Part shown: positions 26,110 through 34,937 of the stretch, piece by piece
Layout: every line of letters starts with the position of its first letter
Position numbering within the stretch: position 1 is the stretch's first letter
NCBI GenBank assembly: GCA_018436095.1
Contig: JAHDMJ010000013.1
Location: 124,001-188,000 of the forward strand
Source: Clostridia bacterium
Lineage (GTDB): Bacteria; Bacillota; Peptococcia; DRI-13; UBA5745
DNA: 64,000 nt
Direction: 5' to 3'
Notes under the pieces: generated by a model
The model's input: the letters and a program-made list of their open reading frames with translations, nothing else
What the model was told of the DNA's origin: nothing
Database searches by the model: none
Position numbers and translations under genes: made by a program

Positions 26110-26784
26110 ATGGAGGGGAAAATTTGGCGTATTTTGTTGGGATTTGTAGTGTTTTGCAGTTGTTTTCTCATCGGCAACCGCCTGGTTGCGGCAGAGGCCG
26201 GACTGCCTTTGCCCGGTTATGAAAATACGGTATGGGGGGTGACGGCTGAGGATGGCCAGGCGGTATCGGGACTGACGCCCCAAAAGGCGGCGGAGCTGGC
26301 CCAAGAAAGCCGGCAGGGCATCCGGGTACGGGTAGGCGGCCAGGAAGTGGCTTTCCCCGACCAGTTGCCACTTTTGGAAAAGGGCAGGGTTTTGGTACCT
26401 TTGCGTCCTTTATTGGAAAGCGAATACGTACAATGCCGGGTCAGCTGGCAGGAGGAGGACCGCCAGGCTGTAGTAACGGACCAAAAGGGCCGTCAGGTAA
26501 TTTTCCGGCCTGGCGAGAGCAGCTATAGGGTTATGGGAGAGGGGGCAGAGGCCAGGGATTACCCCTTGGACGTACCGGCCCTGCTGCAGGAAGGCAGGGT
26601 GTTTTTGCCCCTGCGGGTCTTGCTGGAGACTTTTGCCTATAAGGTAGCCTGGCTGGAGGCAGAGCAACTGGTGGATATTCAAGATACTTATCCCGGCTGG
26701 CGAAGGCTCTTGCCTCCCGAGGAGTGGAAAAGGGTGCTGGCAGAGGACTGTAAGCCCTGCGCTCTATTAAAGGAGGTCCAATGA
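26110..26784 (+). CDS. Secreted protein with copper-amine-oxidase-like (stalk) N-domain
   Basis: A 224-residue protein. The first 30 residues form a signal peptide (LLGFVVFCSCFLIGNRLVAA). Residues of about 80-195 contain two repeats of the stalk pattern: GRVLVPLRPLLE then VSWQEEDRQAVV, and GRVFLPLRVLLE then VAWLEAEQLVDI. In Gram-positive bacteria this domain occurs in surface-attached proteins and is not an oxidase active site. ATG 26110 follows GGAGGAATAG. It overlaps the next gene by 4 bp, so the two are co-produced. Confidence 0.75.
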   Translation: MEGKIWRILLGFVVFCSCFLIGNRLVAAEAGLPLPGYENTVWGVTAEDGQAVSGLTPQKAAELAQESRQGIRVRVGGQEVAFPDQLPLLEKGRVLVPLRPLLESEYVQCRVSWQEEDRQAVVTDQKGRQVIFRPGESSYRVMGEGAEARDYPLDVPALLQEGRVFLPLRVLLETFAYKVAWLEAEQLVDIQDTYPGWRRLLPPEEWKRVLAEDCKPCALLKEVQ

Positions 26785-29306
26785 AACAAAAAAACCTGCT
26801 TGCAAAGAACCGGCTGACCTGGCTAGCAGCGGGCCCTGCTGTCTCGTCTTCTGCTTTACTATCTGCCTTGCTGCTTATGGCGGCGGCTGCCGTAGTGGTT
26901 GTTCTTTTGATCAGCGGGACCGTTGCCGGTCCCCTATGGGGGGCGGTACCCCGTTTCGGCGTAGACCAGCAAAACAGCCGGCGGATTACCGACAGCCTGG
27001 CGGAGACGGGATTTCCTTTTCAAAAAGCATGGCAAACCTATCTGGGCGGTGAAGTGGAAAGCCAGCCCATCGTCTGCGGCGGCCGTATATATGTTCAGGC
27101 CGGCAGCCGCCTGCTGCGGCTGGATATGCAGGGCGGTATAAAAGCCCGGTCTCCGGTTTTAAGCGAAAGCCCGATGGCTTCCGGCTCCAGCCCCACCTAT
27201 ACCCATACCGTATTCGGTGAAAGGCTGTACCAAGCCACCAGAGACCACCGGATTTGGGCTTTGGACCCGGATACTTTGGAACCTTTATGGCAGGAGGATT
27301 ACCTCATCCTCAGCGCCGGCAGCCGGCCGGAACTCCACTACCGGGTGACGGCCAGCCCTCTGGCGGTCAATTACCGGGGCAGGACGCTGCTTGCTGTGGG
27401 TACGGCTAACGGCGACCAGACGGACAGGCCCGGCCAGTATGCCGATAATGGCTTCTTCCTTTTAGAAGACCGGGGAACGGAAGGACAGGTGGTTTACTGC
27501 CGGCAGACCCAAGGGGAGGTTACGGGCAGCCCCCTGCTGATGGGAGATTTGATTGTGGCTACCCAAAATATCGCCGGCAATGAAGGCGGGGAAGATAACC
27601 TTTTGATCTGTTATGATTTGGCGGCGGAGAGGGAGTGGGAGAATTGCCCCCGAACCCCAAGAGGCATACCCGGTTCACCGGCGGCAGAAGGCAGCCGGCT
27701 TTACGTGGCCGACCGCCGGGGCTATATGTATTGTTATGACAGCGGCAGCGGCAGGGGTTTTCAGCTCCTTTGGCAAAAAGAGCCTCCGGGTAAAGGCGGC
27801 AGCTATAATTTGAATTCGCCTACCCTGGGCAGTCAATACGTTTATTTGCCTATCCGCCAGCAAGAGGGTAAGGGAGGCTTGCTGGCGGCCTACGATAAAG
27901 CAAGCGGCGCTGTAGCCTTGACTCTGGCCTTCGACAGCCAGCTTTGCTCCAACGTAGTTTATTGGCAGCCGTCAGACAGTGAGCGGGAGTTTTTGCTGGT
28001 TTATGAAGCTTCCGGCCTTACCCGGCTGCTGGATGCCGCCACCCTGCAGCCGGTCAGCGGGTTTATGGACGAAGAGGGAAAGCTCCTTAAGAAAAATAAG
28101 CTGCCTCATGCTCCGGCAGGTATTAAGGCGCCGGAGCCCATCATCGGAGAAAATTACTTGCTGCTGGCAGACGGTGCAGGAGTTCTTCATGCCTATTTGG
28201 GCAAAGGCCGGGAGCTGGAAAGAACTGCCGATCTGGCCATTACTGAGTTTCTGGCCCCTTCCCCTGTCTTGGCGGGAGAAAAGAGGCTATGGCAGGCTAA
28301 GGTGGCCAATCTGGGGGAAGAGGCCGTAGAGCAAGCCAGGGTTTGCTGGGTCCAGGACGGCCGGATTCTGCACCGTCAGAACCTGGATATCCCAGGCAAG
28401 ACAAGCGTCGAAATGGCTTTTGACTGGCCGGGGGCGGCAGGACCCGGCTCTGTCCGGGGAGAGGTTTGGGTGGAGCCGCCGGAATTGCTGTTTGATCCTG
28501 ACGAAAGCAACAACCGCCGCTGGTCCTACATCCAGGTGAGCAATCCCCGGAGTAAGGTCAACTGCGGCCAAACAAAAGAGCGGGGGGATTGGACCGTGAC
28601 CTATGCCGTATTGGCCGGTTACCAAACCAGAAGCCGCACCACCTGCCATACTACGGCGGAGGGTACAAGCTGCTCCACCAGTTCTTACACCGATTACAAT
28701 AGTCCCATTTACAATTATGCAGATGTATCCTATAGGGAAAGCTTGTCTGCCGCCCTTGCCCTTTACACCGGCCAGGGCAGGCTGCCTGATCCGGCCAAGC
28801 CTGCTCCTGAGGATCGAGAGAGCCGGGGGGCTTGGGCGATTATCCCTTACGCCCGGAAAAGAGGCTGGGATCCCAATCAGGTTACCAGAGCAGGGGCAGG
28901 CTTTACCTTTCAGGTAGAGACTGTTTATCAGACGGATTGGGAAACAAAAATACCCGCCAAGGCTGAGGCCATCGGCGGGGTATTGACGGGGCCGGATAAA
29001 GTAACGGCGGAGCTTTATGATACCCGGGGGATTTTAGTAAAAACCTTAACGCTGCAAAAAATCCAAGATGATGAAAATAGCGGCCGCAGCTTATGGCAGT
29101 TGCCGGTGGCGGAGCACACCTATCAGGACGGTACCGTCAGCCGCAAACCCTGGTTTTATACGGCGCCGGATATTCCTGACGGGGAGTTTCAAATACTGGT
29201 AAAAGCGGAAGGGGCCGGTCTCCACGGTCTTCATATTTGCATGGCAGCCGGAATAAAAATCTATGGTTCCATCTATGATGATATTTATGAAAGGATTTTA
29301 CTTTAA
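26781..29306 (+). CDS. Exported PQQ-like beta-propeller protein with CARDB-type domain
   Basis: An 841-residue protein with an N-terminal membrane helix (about residues 20-50) that anchors or exports it. Residues of about 75-480 show repeated propeller blades (GRIYVQAGSRLLRLD, ERLYQATRDHRIWALD, SRLYVADRRGYMYCYD). A CARDB-like adhesion fold follows (about 480-590: KVANLGEEAVEQARVCW then DPDESNN). The remaining 250 residues are unrecognised and include a paired-Cys segment (TCHTTAEGTSCSTSS). It probably acts outside the cell with the stalk-domain protein; function unknown. Its stop overlaps that of the convergent gene. Confidence 0.7.
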   Translation: MKQKNLLAKNRLTWLAAGPAVSSSALLSALLLMAAAAVVVVLLISGTVAGPLWGAVPRFGVDQQNSRRITDSLAETGFPFQKAWQTYLGGEVESQPIVCGGRIYVQAGSRLLRLDMQGGIKARSPVLSESPMASGSSPTYTHTVFGERLYQATRDHRIWALDPDTLEPLWQEDYLILSAGSRPELHYRVTASPLAVNYRGRTLLAVGTANGDQTDRPGQYADNGFFLLEDRGTEGQVVYCRQTQGEVTGSPLLMGDLIVATQNIAGNEGGEDNLLICYDLAAEREWENCPRTPRGIPGSPAAEGSRLYVADRRGYMYCYDSGSGRGFQLLWQKEPPGKGGSYNLNSPTLGSQYVYLPIRQQEGKGGLLAAYDKASGAVALTLAFDSQLCSNVVYWQPSDSEREFLLVYEASGLTRLLDAATLQPVSGFMDEEGKLLKKNKLPHAPAGIKAPEPIIGENYLLLADGAGVLHAYLGKGRELERTADLAITEFLAPSPVLAGEKRLWQAKVANLGEEAVEQARVCWVQDGRILHRQNLDIPGKTSVEMAFDWPGAAGPGSVRGEVWVEPPELLFDPDESNNRRWSYIQVSNPRSKVNCGQTKERGDWTVTYAVLAGYQTRSRTTCHTTAEGTSCSTSSYTDYNSPIYNYADVSYRESLSAALALYTGQGRLPDPAKPAPEDRESRGAWAIIPYARKRGWDPNQVTRAGAGFTFQVETVYQTDWETKIPAKAEAIGGVLTGPDKVTAELYDTRGILVKTLTLQKIQDDENSGRSLWQLPVAEHTYQDGTVSRKPWFYTAPDIPDGEFQILVKAEGAGLHGLHICMAAGIKIYGSIYDDIYERILL

Positions 29307-30574
29307 ATTACAGTCTTAAGGTCCCCCGCTTCATCGAATTCCAAATCAAAGGGCTGGCTTACAATGGTGAGTTCTTCCCGGGTTTTTGCTTCGGGGATTA
29401 AGGTTTCCGAAATCAAAATATCCTCAATTTCCAGAGAGTTTTTCAAAATAATGATCCTGGGGTTTTCGTAATCGATATTGAGACAGATAGCCATGGCCGT
29501 TTGCATAGCTTCCCGCTCATTGTCCACAATCAGAGGGATCTTATAGGTCGAACTGTCGTGGTCGGTGACGGCGTTAGGGTAGGTGGCGTCAAAGGAAAGC
29601 TGGCTAAGAAACTTCTTGGTGGCTACGTCCGCCCGGCCCATGCCGGTGGCATTGCCGTGGGATTCGGCGCTGAGCTCAAAAATAGCCATTCTCTCGGATT
29701 TGATACCGATAGGCAGACGGGAGCGGCCGACTATATTGGTATCCATGCCGCCGCCGCTATAATTTTTGCCGATCTTCTGAAGGACCAGCACATCGCAGGC
29801 GTCAAGGAAGATTCTGCCCATGGCGGCTTTGGCCTCCAGCAGCAGCTTAGGCTCCTCTTCCGGGATTGCGGCGCCGGGCAGAAAGGCTATCTTGTACGTC
29901 TTGTCAAAGGCATTTTCCATCAAGCCTACGCCCATAATAATGTTGCGTTTCTTAATCATCTCACTGCCGATGAGGAACAAACGCTCCGGCATATTATCGT
30001 CACCGGCGGAATGGGCCAGATAAGCGCCTTTTTGCTTGCCCAAACCAATGGTGATCATCTTCATCAGGCCGCTTTCGTAGGTTCCTTTAAAGCCGGTATG
30101 GGCTTTAATGCGGTTGACGACGATGATGCCGTCGGCCTCGTCGGCATACTTATCCAGATTGACGGACAAACCGCCGGCTTCACCGACTACCACCGTCTCC
30201 ATAGAGGAAAGAATAGGGCAGCCCATAGTGGCTTCCGTGATATCATAACTAGCCAGGATATCCAGTTGGCCTTCGGCGGTGGCTCCGCCGTGGCTGCCCA
30301 TGGCTGGGATGATAAAAGGCTCAGCTCCCAGGGCCTTTACTTGATTGACAATTTCCCGCAGCACCAAAACGATATTGGAGATACCCCGGCTGCCGGCGGT
30401 AATGCAGATGCGCTGGCCCTGCTTGATGCGCTCTTTCAGCTCCGGACGCCGGAAATTCTCCCGGACGATATCAATAATTTCTTCTTCGTTCAGTTCGTTG
30501 TGGGGAAAATACTGCTTGACTTTGACAAAAGGGGGGATTTTTGCGTGTTCCACTAGCTTAGTAATACCGGACAT
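29303..30574 (-). CDS. LarA-superfamily protein (divergent clade)
   Basis: A 423-residue protein resembling LarA/DUF2088 and homologous to the gene at 61967. IIPAMGSHGG replaces AYGTH; RIKAHTGF and SGLMKMITIGLGKQKGA follow. His95, His159, Lys172 and His188 correspond to the four LarA active-site residues, and the Lys-to-His spacing of 16 is the same as in LarA. It is likely to bind nickel-pincer nucleotide or a related cofactor; the substrate is unknown. It is the last gene of the long unit starting at 38987. AAGGCGGTG precedes the ATG. Confidence 0.75.
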   Translation of the reverse strand: MSGITKLVEHAKIPPFVKVKQYFPHNELNEEEIIDIVRENFRRPELKERIKQGQRICITAGSRGISNIVLVLREIVNQVKALGAEPFIIPAMGSHGGATAEGQLDILASYDITEATMGCPILSSMETVVVGEAGGLSVNLDKYADEADGIIVVNRIKAHTGFKGTYESGLMKMITIGLGKQKGAYLAHSAGDDNMPERLFLIGSEMIKKRNIIMGVGLMENAFDKTYKIAFLPGAAIPEEEPKLLLEAKAAMGRIFLDACDVLVLQKIGKNYSGGGMDTNIVGRSRLPIGIKSERMAIFELSAESHGNATGMGRADVATKKFLSQLSFDATYPNAVTDHDSSTYKIPLIVDNEREAMQTAMAICLNIDYENPRIIILKNSLEIEDILISETLIPEAKTREELTIVSQPFDLEFDEAGDLKTVI

Positions 30575-30577
30575 TTC

Positions 30578-31171
30578 TTACACCGCCTTTTCGATCAAAA
30601 TGGTTTCTAAATAGTCCTGGCAAAAAACCGACAGGCAACCTGTTCCCATTCCCGTACCGTCTAAAACCAGGATGCCCGTATCCACCTGGTATTGGCGCAG
30701 CAATGACTGCCAGTTTTTGCCGCCAAAATACAGAAAGTCCTCTTTGCCCCGGTGGGCCAGTTCCCGCAGGGTAGCAAAATCGGCAATGGCCGCCAGGCCG
30801 GGGCCGCCGGCAGCAGTATACATGGCAAAGCCTTGTGGCAACTGCTGACAATCGTCTGCGGCGGAGCTGCTTTGCTGACGGGGATCCCCCAGGACGCCGC
30901 CGGTACTCAACCCGGCGGTTTTGGCAAGACCCGGAGCATAAGCGGAGGCTCCTGCCAGCAGCAAGCTGTCGGTGCTGAGGCTGGCCAGAGCCTGAGCCAG
31001 CATCAGGTCTACATCGTAGACGTCATAGGCAGGATGCAGTCCCATCTGCTCCAGCTCTTGAAACCGCTGCCGCCAATAAGAAGCAAAGCCTTTTTGGCAG
31101 ATGCCGCCGGCGGCAATTTTCAGGCCGTCACGGGCTGAAATGCAGAGGGCTACACCTTCGTAGCTGCTCAT
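30578..31171 (-). CDS. Unrecognised 197-residue protein
   Basis: I do not recognise a family. The protein is soluble, rich in Gly and Ala, with the segments YTAAGGPGLAAIADFATL and VLDGTGMGTGCLSVF that could form nucleotide- or cofactor-binding turns. It has no signal or membrane helix. The ATG overlaps the upstream stop (ATGA) and the LarA-like gene follows after 3 bp, so it is firmly part of the operon and may assist that enzyme. Confidence 0.6.
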   Translation of the reverse strand: MSSYEGVALCISARDGLKIAAGGICQKGFASYWRQRFQELEQMGLHPAYDVYDVDLMLAQALASLSTDSLLLAGASAYAPGLAKTAGLSTGGVLGDPRQQSSSAADDCQQLPQGFAMYTAAGGPGLAAIADFATLRELAHRGKEDFLYFGGKNWQSLLRQYQVDTGILVLDGTGMGTGCLSVFCQDYLETILIEKAV

Positions 31172-31701
31172 AGCGGCAGGCTGGCCTGACTGGGATAGAG
31201 GGACAGTACCGCTTCTGCCATGGCATGGTTGATTTCTTTTAAATCCAGGCCTGAGGCAAGGCCTTTTAAAAAAGCCTCATAAGCGGACTTTGCCTCCACA
31301 TAGGGACCGGGAACATTGATAAAAATCGTAGGGCCTTTTTTACCGATGATCAGTTTACACCACATATGGCCGTTTTTGCCATAGATTTCATGGGAAAAAT
31401 GCTCATCCAAATACCGTTCCATAGCGGTATGGGTGAAGTCCTTGCCCAGGGACTTGCTGAAGCGGTGGCCGCCGCCGCTGCCGCCAATGAGCACGATCAG
31501 GTCCGGCTGCCGCCGGGCCAGATCTTTTATCTTCTCCACAATAGTCTGTTCCACATCTAAGACAGGGGGGATACGGGTTACCTCTGCCTGGGGAAAGGCG
31601 GCCAAGCTTTGGCTGATGATTTCCGGAGAGTCGATATCCCGTACGATGCCCTGGTGAATTTCATCCCCTGTGGGGAGGATAAAAATAAGATTCATTACCA
31701 T
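31168..31701 (-). CDS. Molybdopterin-binding-like (MogA/CinA fold) protein
   Basis: A 177-residue soluble protein. The start LIFILPTGDEIHQGIVRDID resembles the TGDE(x)xxGxxxD motif of CinA/MoeA-type molybdopterin-binding domains. IVLIGGSGGGHRF matches their Gly-rich loop, and INVPGPYVEA their late PGxP-like segment. I chose ATG 31701 with AAAGGTGG five bases upstream over GTG 31710. It overlaps both neighbours. In this operon it could handle a nucleotide-like cofactor for the LarA-like protein (inference). Confidence 0.55.
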   Translation of the reverse strand: MVMNLIFILPTGDEIHQGIVRDIDSPEIISQSLAAFPQAEVTRIPPVLDVEQTIVEKIKDLARRQPDLIVLIGGSGGGHRFSKSLGKDFTHTAMERYLDEHFSHEIYGKNGHMWCKLIIGKKGPTIFINVPGPYVEAKSAYEAFLKGLASGLDLKEINHAMAEAVLSLYPSQASLPL

Positions 31702-32054
31702 TTTATCCACCTTTCCCTGGCGCAGGCAGATAAGGGTTGATCGGGAATGGAATCAAAGTCCACGTCAACGATTTTCTCGCCGCAGACCATCTTCGTCAGA
31801 TCCGTCAGCCTGATGCCTTCAGCCAGGGAGACTGCTTCAATCAAGCCCCGCTCATCCCGGCGGATCTGTTCCGGATCGATATTATAGACGTCCATTTCAA
31901 TGGCATCCCCTGTAACGCCGATGACGCGGACAGCAGTTTTCATTCGGGCCGCCAGCAGTTCTTCGATTTGGGCGGTGTTCAGCCCTTTGATTTCCAGACC
32001 GGAAATTTTCAGAACGGACTTATCGGCGTGGGCAATAATATATTGATTCTCCAT
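31695..32054 (-). CDS. Unrecognised 119-residue protein
   Basis: No known family recognised. A small soluble protein with alternating beta/alpha character (KISGLEIKGLNTAQIEELLA, then VIGVTGDAIEMDVYNID) and two cysteines in its C-terminal third. GGGAGG lies eight bases before the ATG. It starts the four-gene block 119 aa - MogA-like - 197 aa - LarA-like that follows the dipeptide transporter genes, overlapping the next gene by 7 bp. Confidence 0.6.
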   Translation of the reverse strand: MENQYIIAHADKSVLKISGLEIKGLNTAQIEELLAARMKTAVRVIGVTGDAIEMDVYNIDPEQIRRDERGLIEAVSLAEGIRLTDLTKMVCGEKIVDVDFDSIPDQPLSACARERWIKW

Positions 32055-32093
32055 ATGGCAAGCCTCCCAAAGGATTACATTTTAACGTCAGGA

Positions 32094-33065
32094 CTATTTC
32101 AGGCCGTTGATTTCCCGGACCAGATGGCAGGCCACGAAATGACCGGGTTCAATCTCTTCCAAAACAGGAACCTGGCAGTGGCATATATCGCAAGCATAAT
32201 TACAGCGGGGAGCAAAGCGGCAGGCCTCCTTGGGATTGATGGGGGAGGTCAGCTCGCCCTTCAGAAGGATGCGTTTTTTGCTGTCGTCGGGGTTAACATG
32301 GGGAATGGCGGAAATCAATGCTTTGGTATAAGGATGATACTGATGGGCAAACAACTCTTTGGCATTGGTTCTCTCAACGGTGCAGCCCAGGTACATAACC
32401 ATGATATCCGTGGAGATATGCCTCACCACGCTGAGGTTATGGGTGACAAAAATATAGGTGAGATTGCGCTCTTCCTGCAGGTCCTGCATCAGGTTGAGAA
32501 TCTGGGCCTGAATCGATACGTCCAAAGCGGATACAGGCTCGTCGCAGACGATAAAAGAGGGATTCAAAATAATGGCCCGGCCCACACCGATTCTTTGGCG
32601 GCGGCCGCCGTCCAGTTCGTGAGCGTAGGAATCGGCCAGCCGGCTGGCAAGGCCCACGATATCCATGATTTCCTTAACCTTCTTCTCCAGCTCTTCCTTG
32701 CTTTTGGTCAGCTTATAAATCTTCAAAGGCTCGGAAATCAATTGCTTAACGGACATACGGGGATCAATGGAAGAAAAGGGATCCTGAAAAATGATCTGCA
32801 TCTGCTTGCGCAGCTCATGGAGCTCAGCCCTGGAGACGTTGGTAATGTCTTTGCCGTTAAAGAAAATCTGACCTGCAGTGGAAGGCAGAAGATGGAGCAC
32901 TACCCGGCCGAGAGTGGATTTGCCGCAGCCGGACTCGCCGACGACGCCCAGGGTAGTGCCTTTTTTAATGTCGAAGCTAACGCCGTCAACGGCATGGAGC
33001 ATACCGCCGGCTGTAGGAAAATATTTGCTGAGATTTTTTACACTAAGCATAACGTTGTTATCCAT
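32094..33065 (-). CDS. dppF: Oligopeptide/dipeptide ABC transporter ATPase (DppF)
   Basis: A 323-residue ATPase. Walker A is GESGCGKST, the signature is LDGGRRQRIGVGRAI, Walker B is FIVCDEPVSALD, and the C-terminal oligopeptide domain has the Cys-rich end CRFAPRCNYACDICHC that binds an Fe-S cluster in this family. I chose ATG 33065 with AAGGAGCG upstream; it overlaps dppD by 8 bp. It powers uptake with DppD. Confidence 0.92.
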   Translation of the reverse strand: MDNNVMLSVKNLSKYFPTAGGMLHAVDGVSFDIKKGTTLGVVGESGCGKSTLGRVVLHLLPSTAGQIFFNGKDITNVSRAELHELRKQMQIIFQDPFSSIDPRMSVKQLISEPLKIYKLTKSKEELEKKVKEIMDIVGLASRLADSYAHELDGGRRQRIGVGRAIILNPSFIVCDEPVSALDVSIQAQILNLMQDLQEERNLTYIFVTHNLSVVRHISTDIMVMYLGCTVERTNAKELFAHQYHPYTKALISAIPHVNPDDSKKRILLKGELTSPINPKEACRFAPRCNYACDICHCQVPVLEEIEPGHFVACHLVREINGLK

Positions 33066-34044
33066 CTGAACGCTCCTTATCAATTGCATGGAAACAGGCA
33101 ATGCAGTGGCCATTTTCCATTTCGGTCAGGGGTGGAAGCTCCTGGGCACACCTTTCGTCGGCTTGGGGACAGCGCTGGTGAAAGGCGCAGCCTGCCGGCA
33201 AATTGGCGGGATCAGGCATCATGCCCTTGATGGGTTCAAGACGGTCCGTATCAATATCCAGCCTGGGCAGAGAGTTAAAGAGGCCGATAGTATAAGGATG
33301 CTGCATGTTCTTGTATACGGTGCGTACCGGGCCGGATTCCACAATGCGTCCGGCATACATGATCATGATACGGTCGCAGGTCTCGGACACAACGCCCAGG
33401 TCATGGGTAATCAGCAGCAAGGACATATTGAATTTTTCTCTTAGTTCAGCAATCAGCTCCAGAACCTGAGCCTGAATGGTAACATCCAAAGCGGAAGTGG
33501 GTTCGTCGGCGATCAGCAGCTTGGGATTACAGGCCAAGGCGATGGCAATCAGCACCCGCTGCTTCATACCGCCGGAAAACTGATGGGGATATTCGGCATA
33601 ACGCTCGCCGGGAATGCCCACCAGCTCCAGCATTTCCCTGGCCCGCAGGGCGGCTTCGCTTTTGCTCATATCATTATGAAGAAGAACCACCTCCATGATT
33701 TGATCGCCTACAGTCATCACGGGACTTAGGGAGGTCATGGGGTCCTGAAAAACCATGGACACATCGTTGCCCCGGATCTTGCGCATCTCTTTCTCAGAGG
33801 TCTCCATCAGATTCCGGCCGCCCAGCATAATCTTGCCGTTGGTGATTTTGCCGGGAGGCTCCGGAATCAGCTTCAAAATAGATAAAGCGGTAGTGGTTTT
33901 GCCGGCGCCGGTTTCACCCACCAGACCAACCCGCTCTCCTTTATTAATGGTGAAAGAAATGCCGTTTACTGCATTAACCGTCGATCTTCTCAGAATATAT
34001 TTAATTTCCAGATTTTCGATGGACAAAAGTTCGTTTTCTCGCAT
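33058..34044 (-). CDS. dppD: Oligopeptide/dipeptide ABC transporter ATPase (DppD)
   Basis: A 328-residue ATPase with Walker [10 protein letters not shown], signature [15 protein letters not shown], Walker B LLIADEPTSALD, and the C-terminal CAFHQRCPQADERC segment. It is the partner of DppF. GAGGGAAAAAAT precedes the ATG. Confidence 0.92.
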   Translation of the reverse strand: MRENELLSIENLEIKYILRRSTVNAVNGISFTINKGERVGLVGETGAGKTTTALSILKLIPEPPGKITNGKIMLGGRNLMETSEKEMRKIRGNDVSMVFQDPMTSLSPVMTVGDQIMEVVLLHNDMSKSEAALRAREMLELVGIPGERYAEYPHQFSGGMKQRVLIAIALACNPKLLIADEPTSALDVTIQAQVLELIAELREKFNMSLLLITHDLGVVSETCDRIMIMYAGRIVESGPVRTVYKNMQHPYTIGLFNSLPRLDIDTDRLEPIKGMMPDPANLPAGCAFHQRCPQADERCAQELPPLTEMENGHCIACFHAIDKERSDG

Positions 34045-34064
34045 ATTTTTTCCCTCACATTAGA

Positions 34065-34937
34065 TTAGTGGTTCAATCTGGGATCTAGTGCATCCCGCAG
34101 ACCGTCTCCTACGTAATTTAAGATATAGGTCAGGAAGACGATACATAGGCCGGGAATAATGGAGTAATACCAATAGGTACTCAGAAATTGGCGGCCCTGG
34201 GAGATCATGAGACCCCACTCAGGCTCGGGAGGCTGGATGCCCAGGCCAATATAAGACAGAGCAGCGGCCTCCAGGATAGAACCACCGGTGGAGAGGGTAA
34301 ACTGCACAATAATGGGAGCCAAAGAGTTGGGCAGGATATGATGCAGCAGGATCCGGCCGTCGCTGGCGCCTAAAGCGATAGAGGCTTCCACATATTCTTC
34401 GTTTCTCAAGGTCAGCACCTTTGCCCTGGCAATACGGGCAAAACTGGGGGTGTAGTACAAAATCAGGCAGATCAGCAGATTTTTCAGGCTGGTGCCCATA
34501 ATGATGACCAGACACATCAATAAAGGCATATCGGGAATATTGCTGAAGATTTCCAGGAAACGCATGATCGGGTTGTCCAGCTTAGGATAATAAGCTGCAA
34601 AAATGCCAAGGGGAATGCCCATCAGGCAGGCGCCGGTCATGGTGCCGAAGCCGATAATTACGGTATAACGGCTGCCGTAAATAATGCGGCTCAGAATATC
34701 CCGGCCAAACTGGTCGGTGCCGAAGGGATGCTGGGCATTAGGCGTAACCATGATGTTGTCGTAGTCCTGGGCAGCATAGTCATAAGGGGCAAGCACCGGA
34801 GCAAAGACAGCGATGAGAATTACCACGATGATCATCCAAAAGCTGAACATGGCGAATTTGTTTTCGCCTAGTTTCATCCAGACCAGTGCCCACTGACTGT
34901 TGCCATACTCTTTTTTGCGTTTGTAGTAGCCGCTCAT
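34065..34937 (-). CDS. dppC: Dipeptide ABC transporter permease (DppC)
   Basis: A 290-residue permease with the typical opening FGTDQFGRDILSRIIYGSRY and the EAA loop EASIALGASDGRILLHHILP. It has six membrane helices and pairs with DppB, overlapping its stop by 1-2 bases. Confidence 0.93.
   Translation of the reverse strand: MSGYYKRKKEYGNSQWALVWMKLGENKFAMFSFWMIIVVILIAVFAPVLAPYDYAAQDYDNIMVTPNAQHPFGTDQFGRDILSRIIYGSRYTVIIGFGTMTGACLMGIPLGIFAAYYPKLDNPIMRFLEIFSNIPDMPLLMCLVIIMGTSLKNLLICLILYYTPSFARIARAKVLTLRNEEYVEASIALGASDGRILLHHILPNSLAPIIVQFTLSTGGSILEAAALSYIGLGIQPPEPEWGLMISQGRQFLSTYWYYSIIPGLCIVFLTYILNYVGDGLRDALDPRLNH

Noticed and set aside
29501-30556. Antisense open frame of 351 codons over the LarA-like gene
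   Set aside because: Shadow of a well-supported reverse-strand gene; composition is His/Gln-rich as expected of an antisense reading.
31737-33230. 497-codon forward frame across the 119-residue, dppF and dppD genes
   Set aside because: It spans three convincing reverse-strand genes and has no domain of its own.
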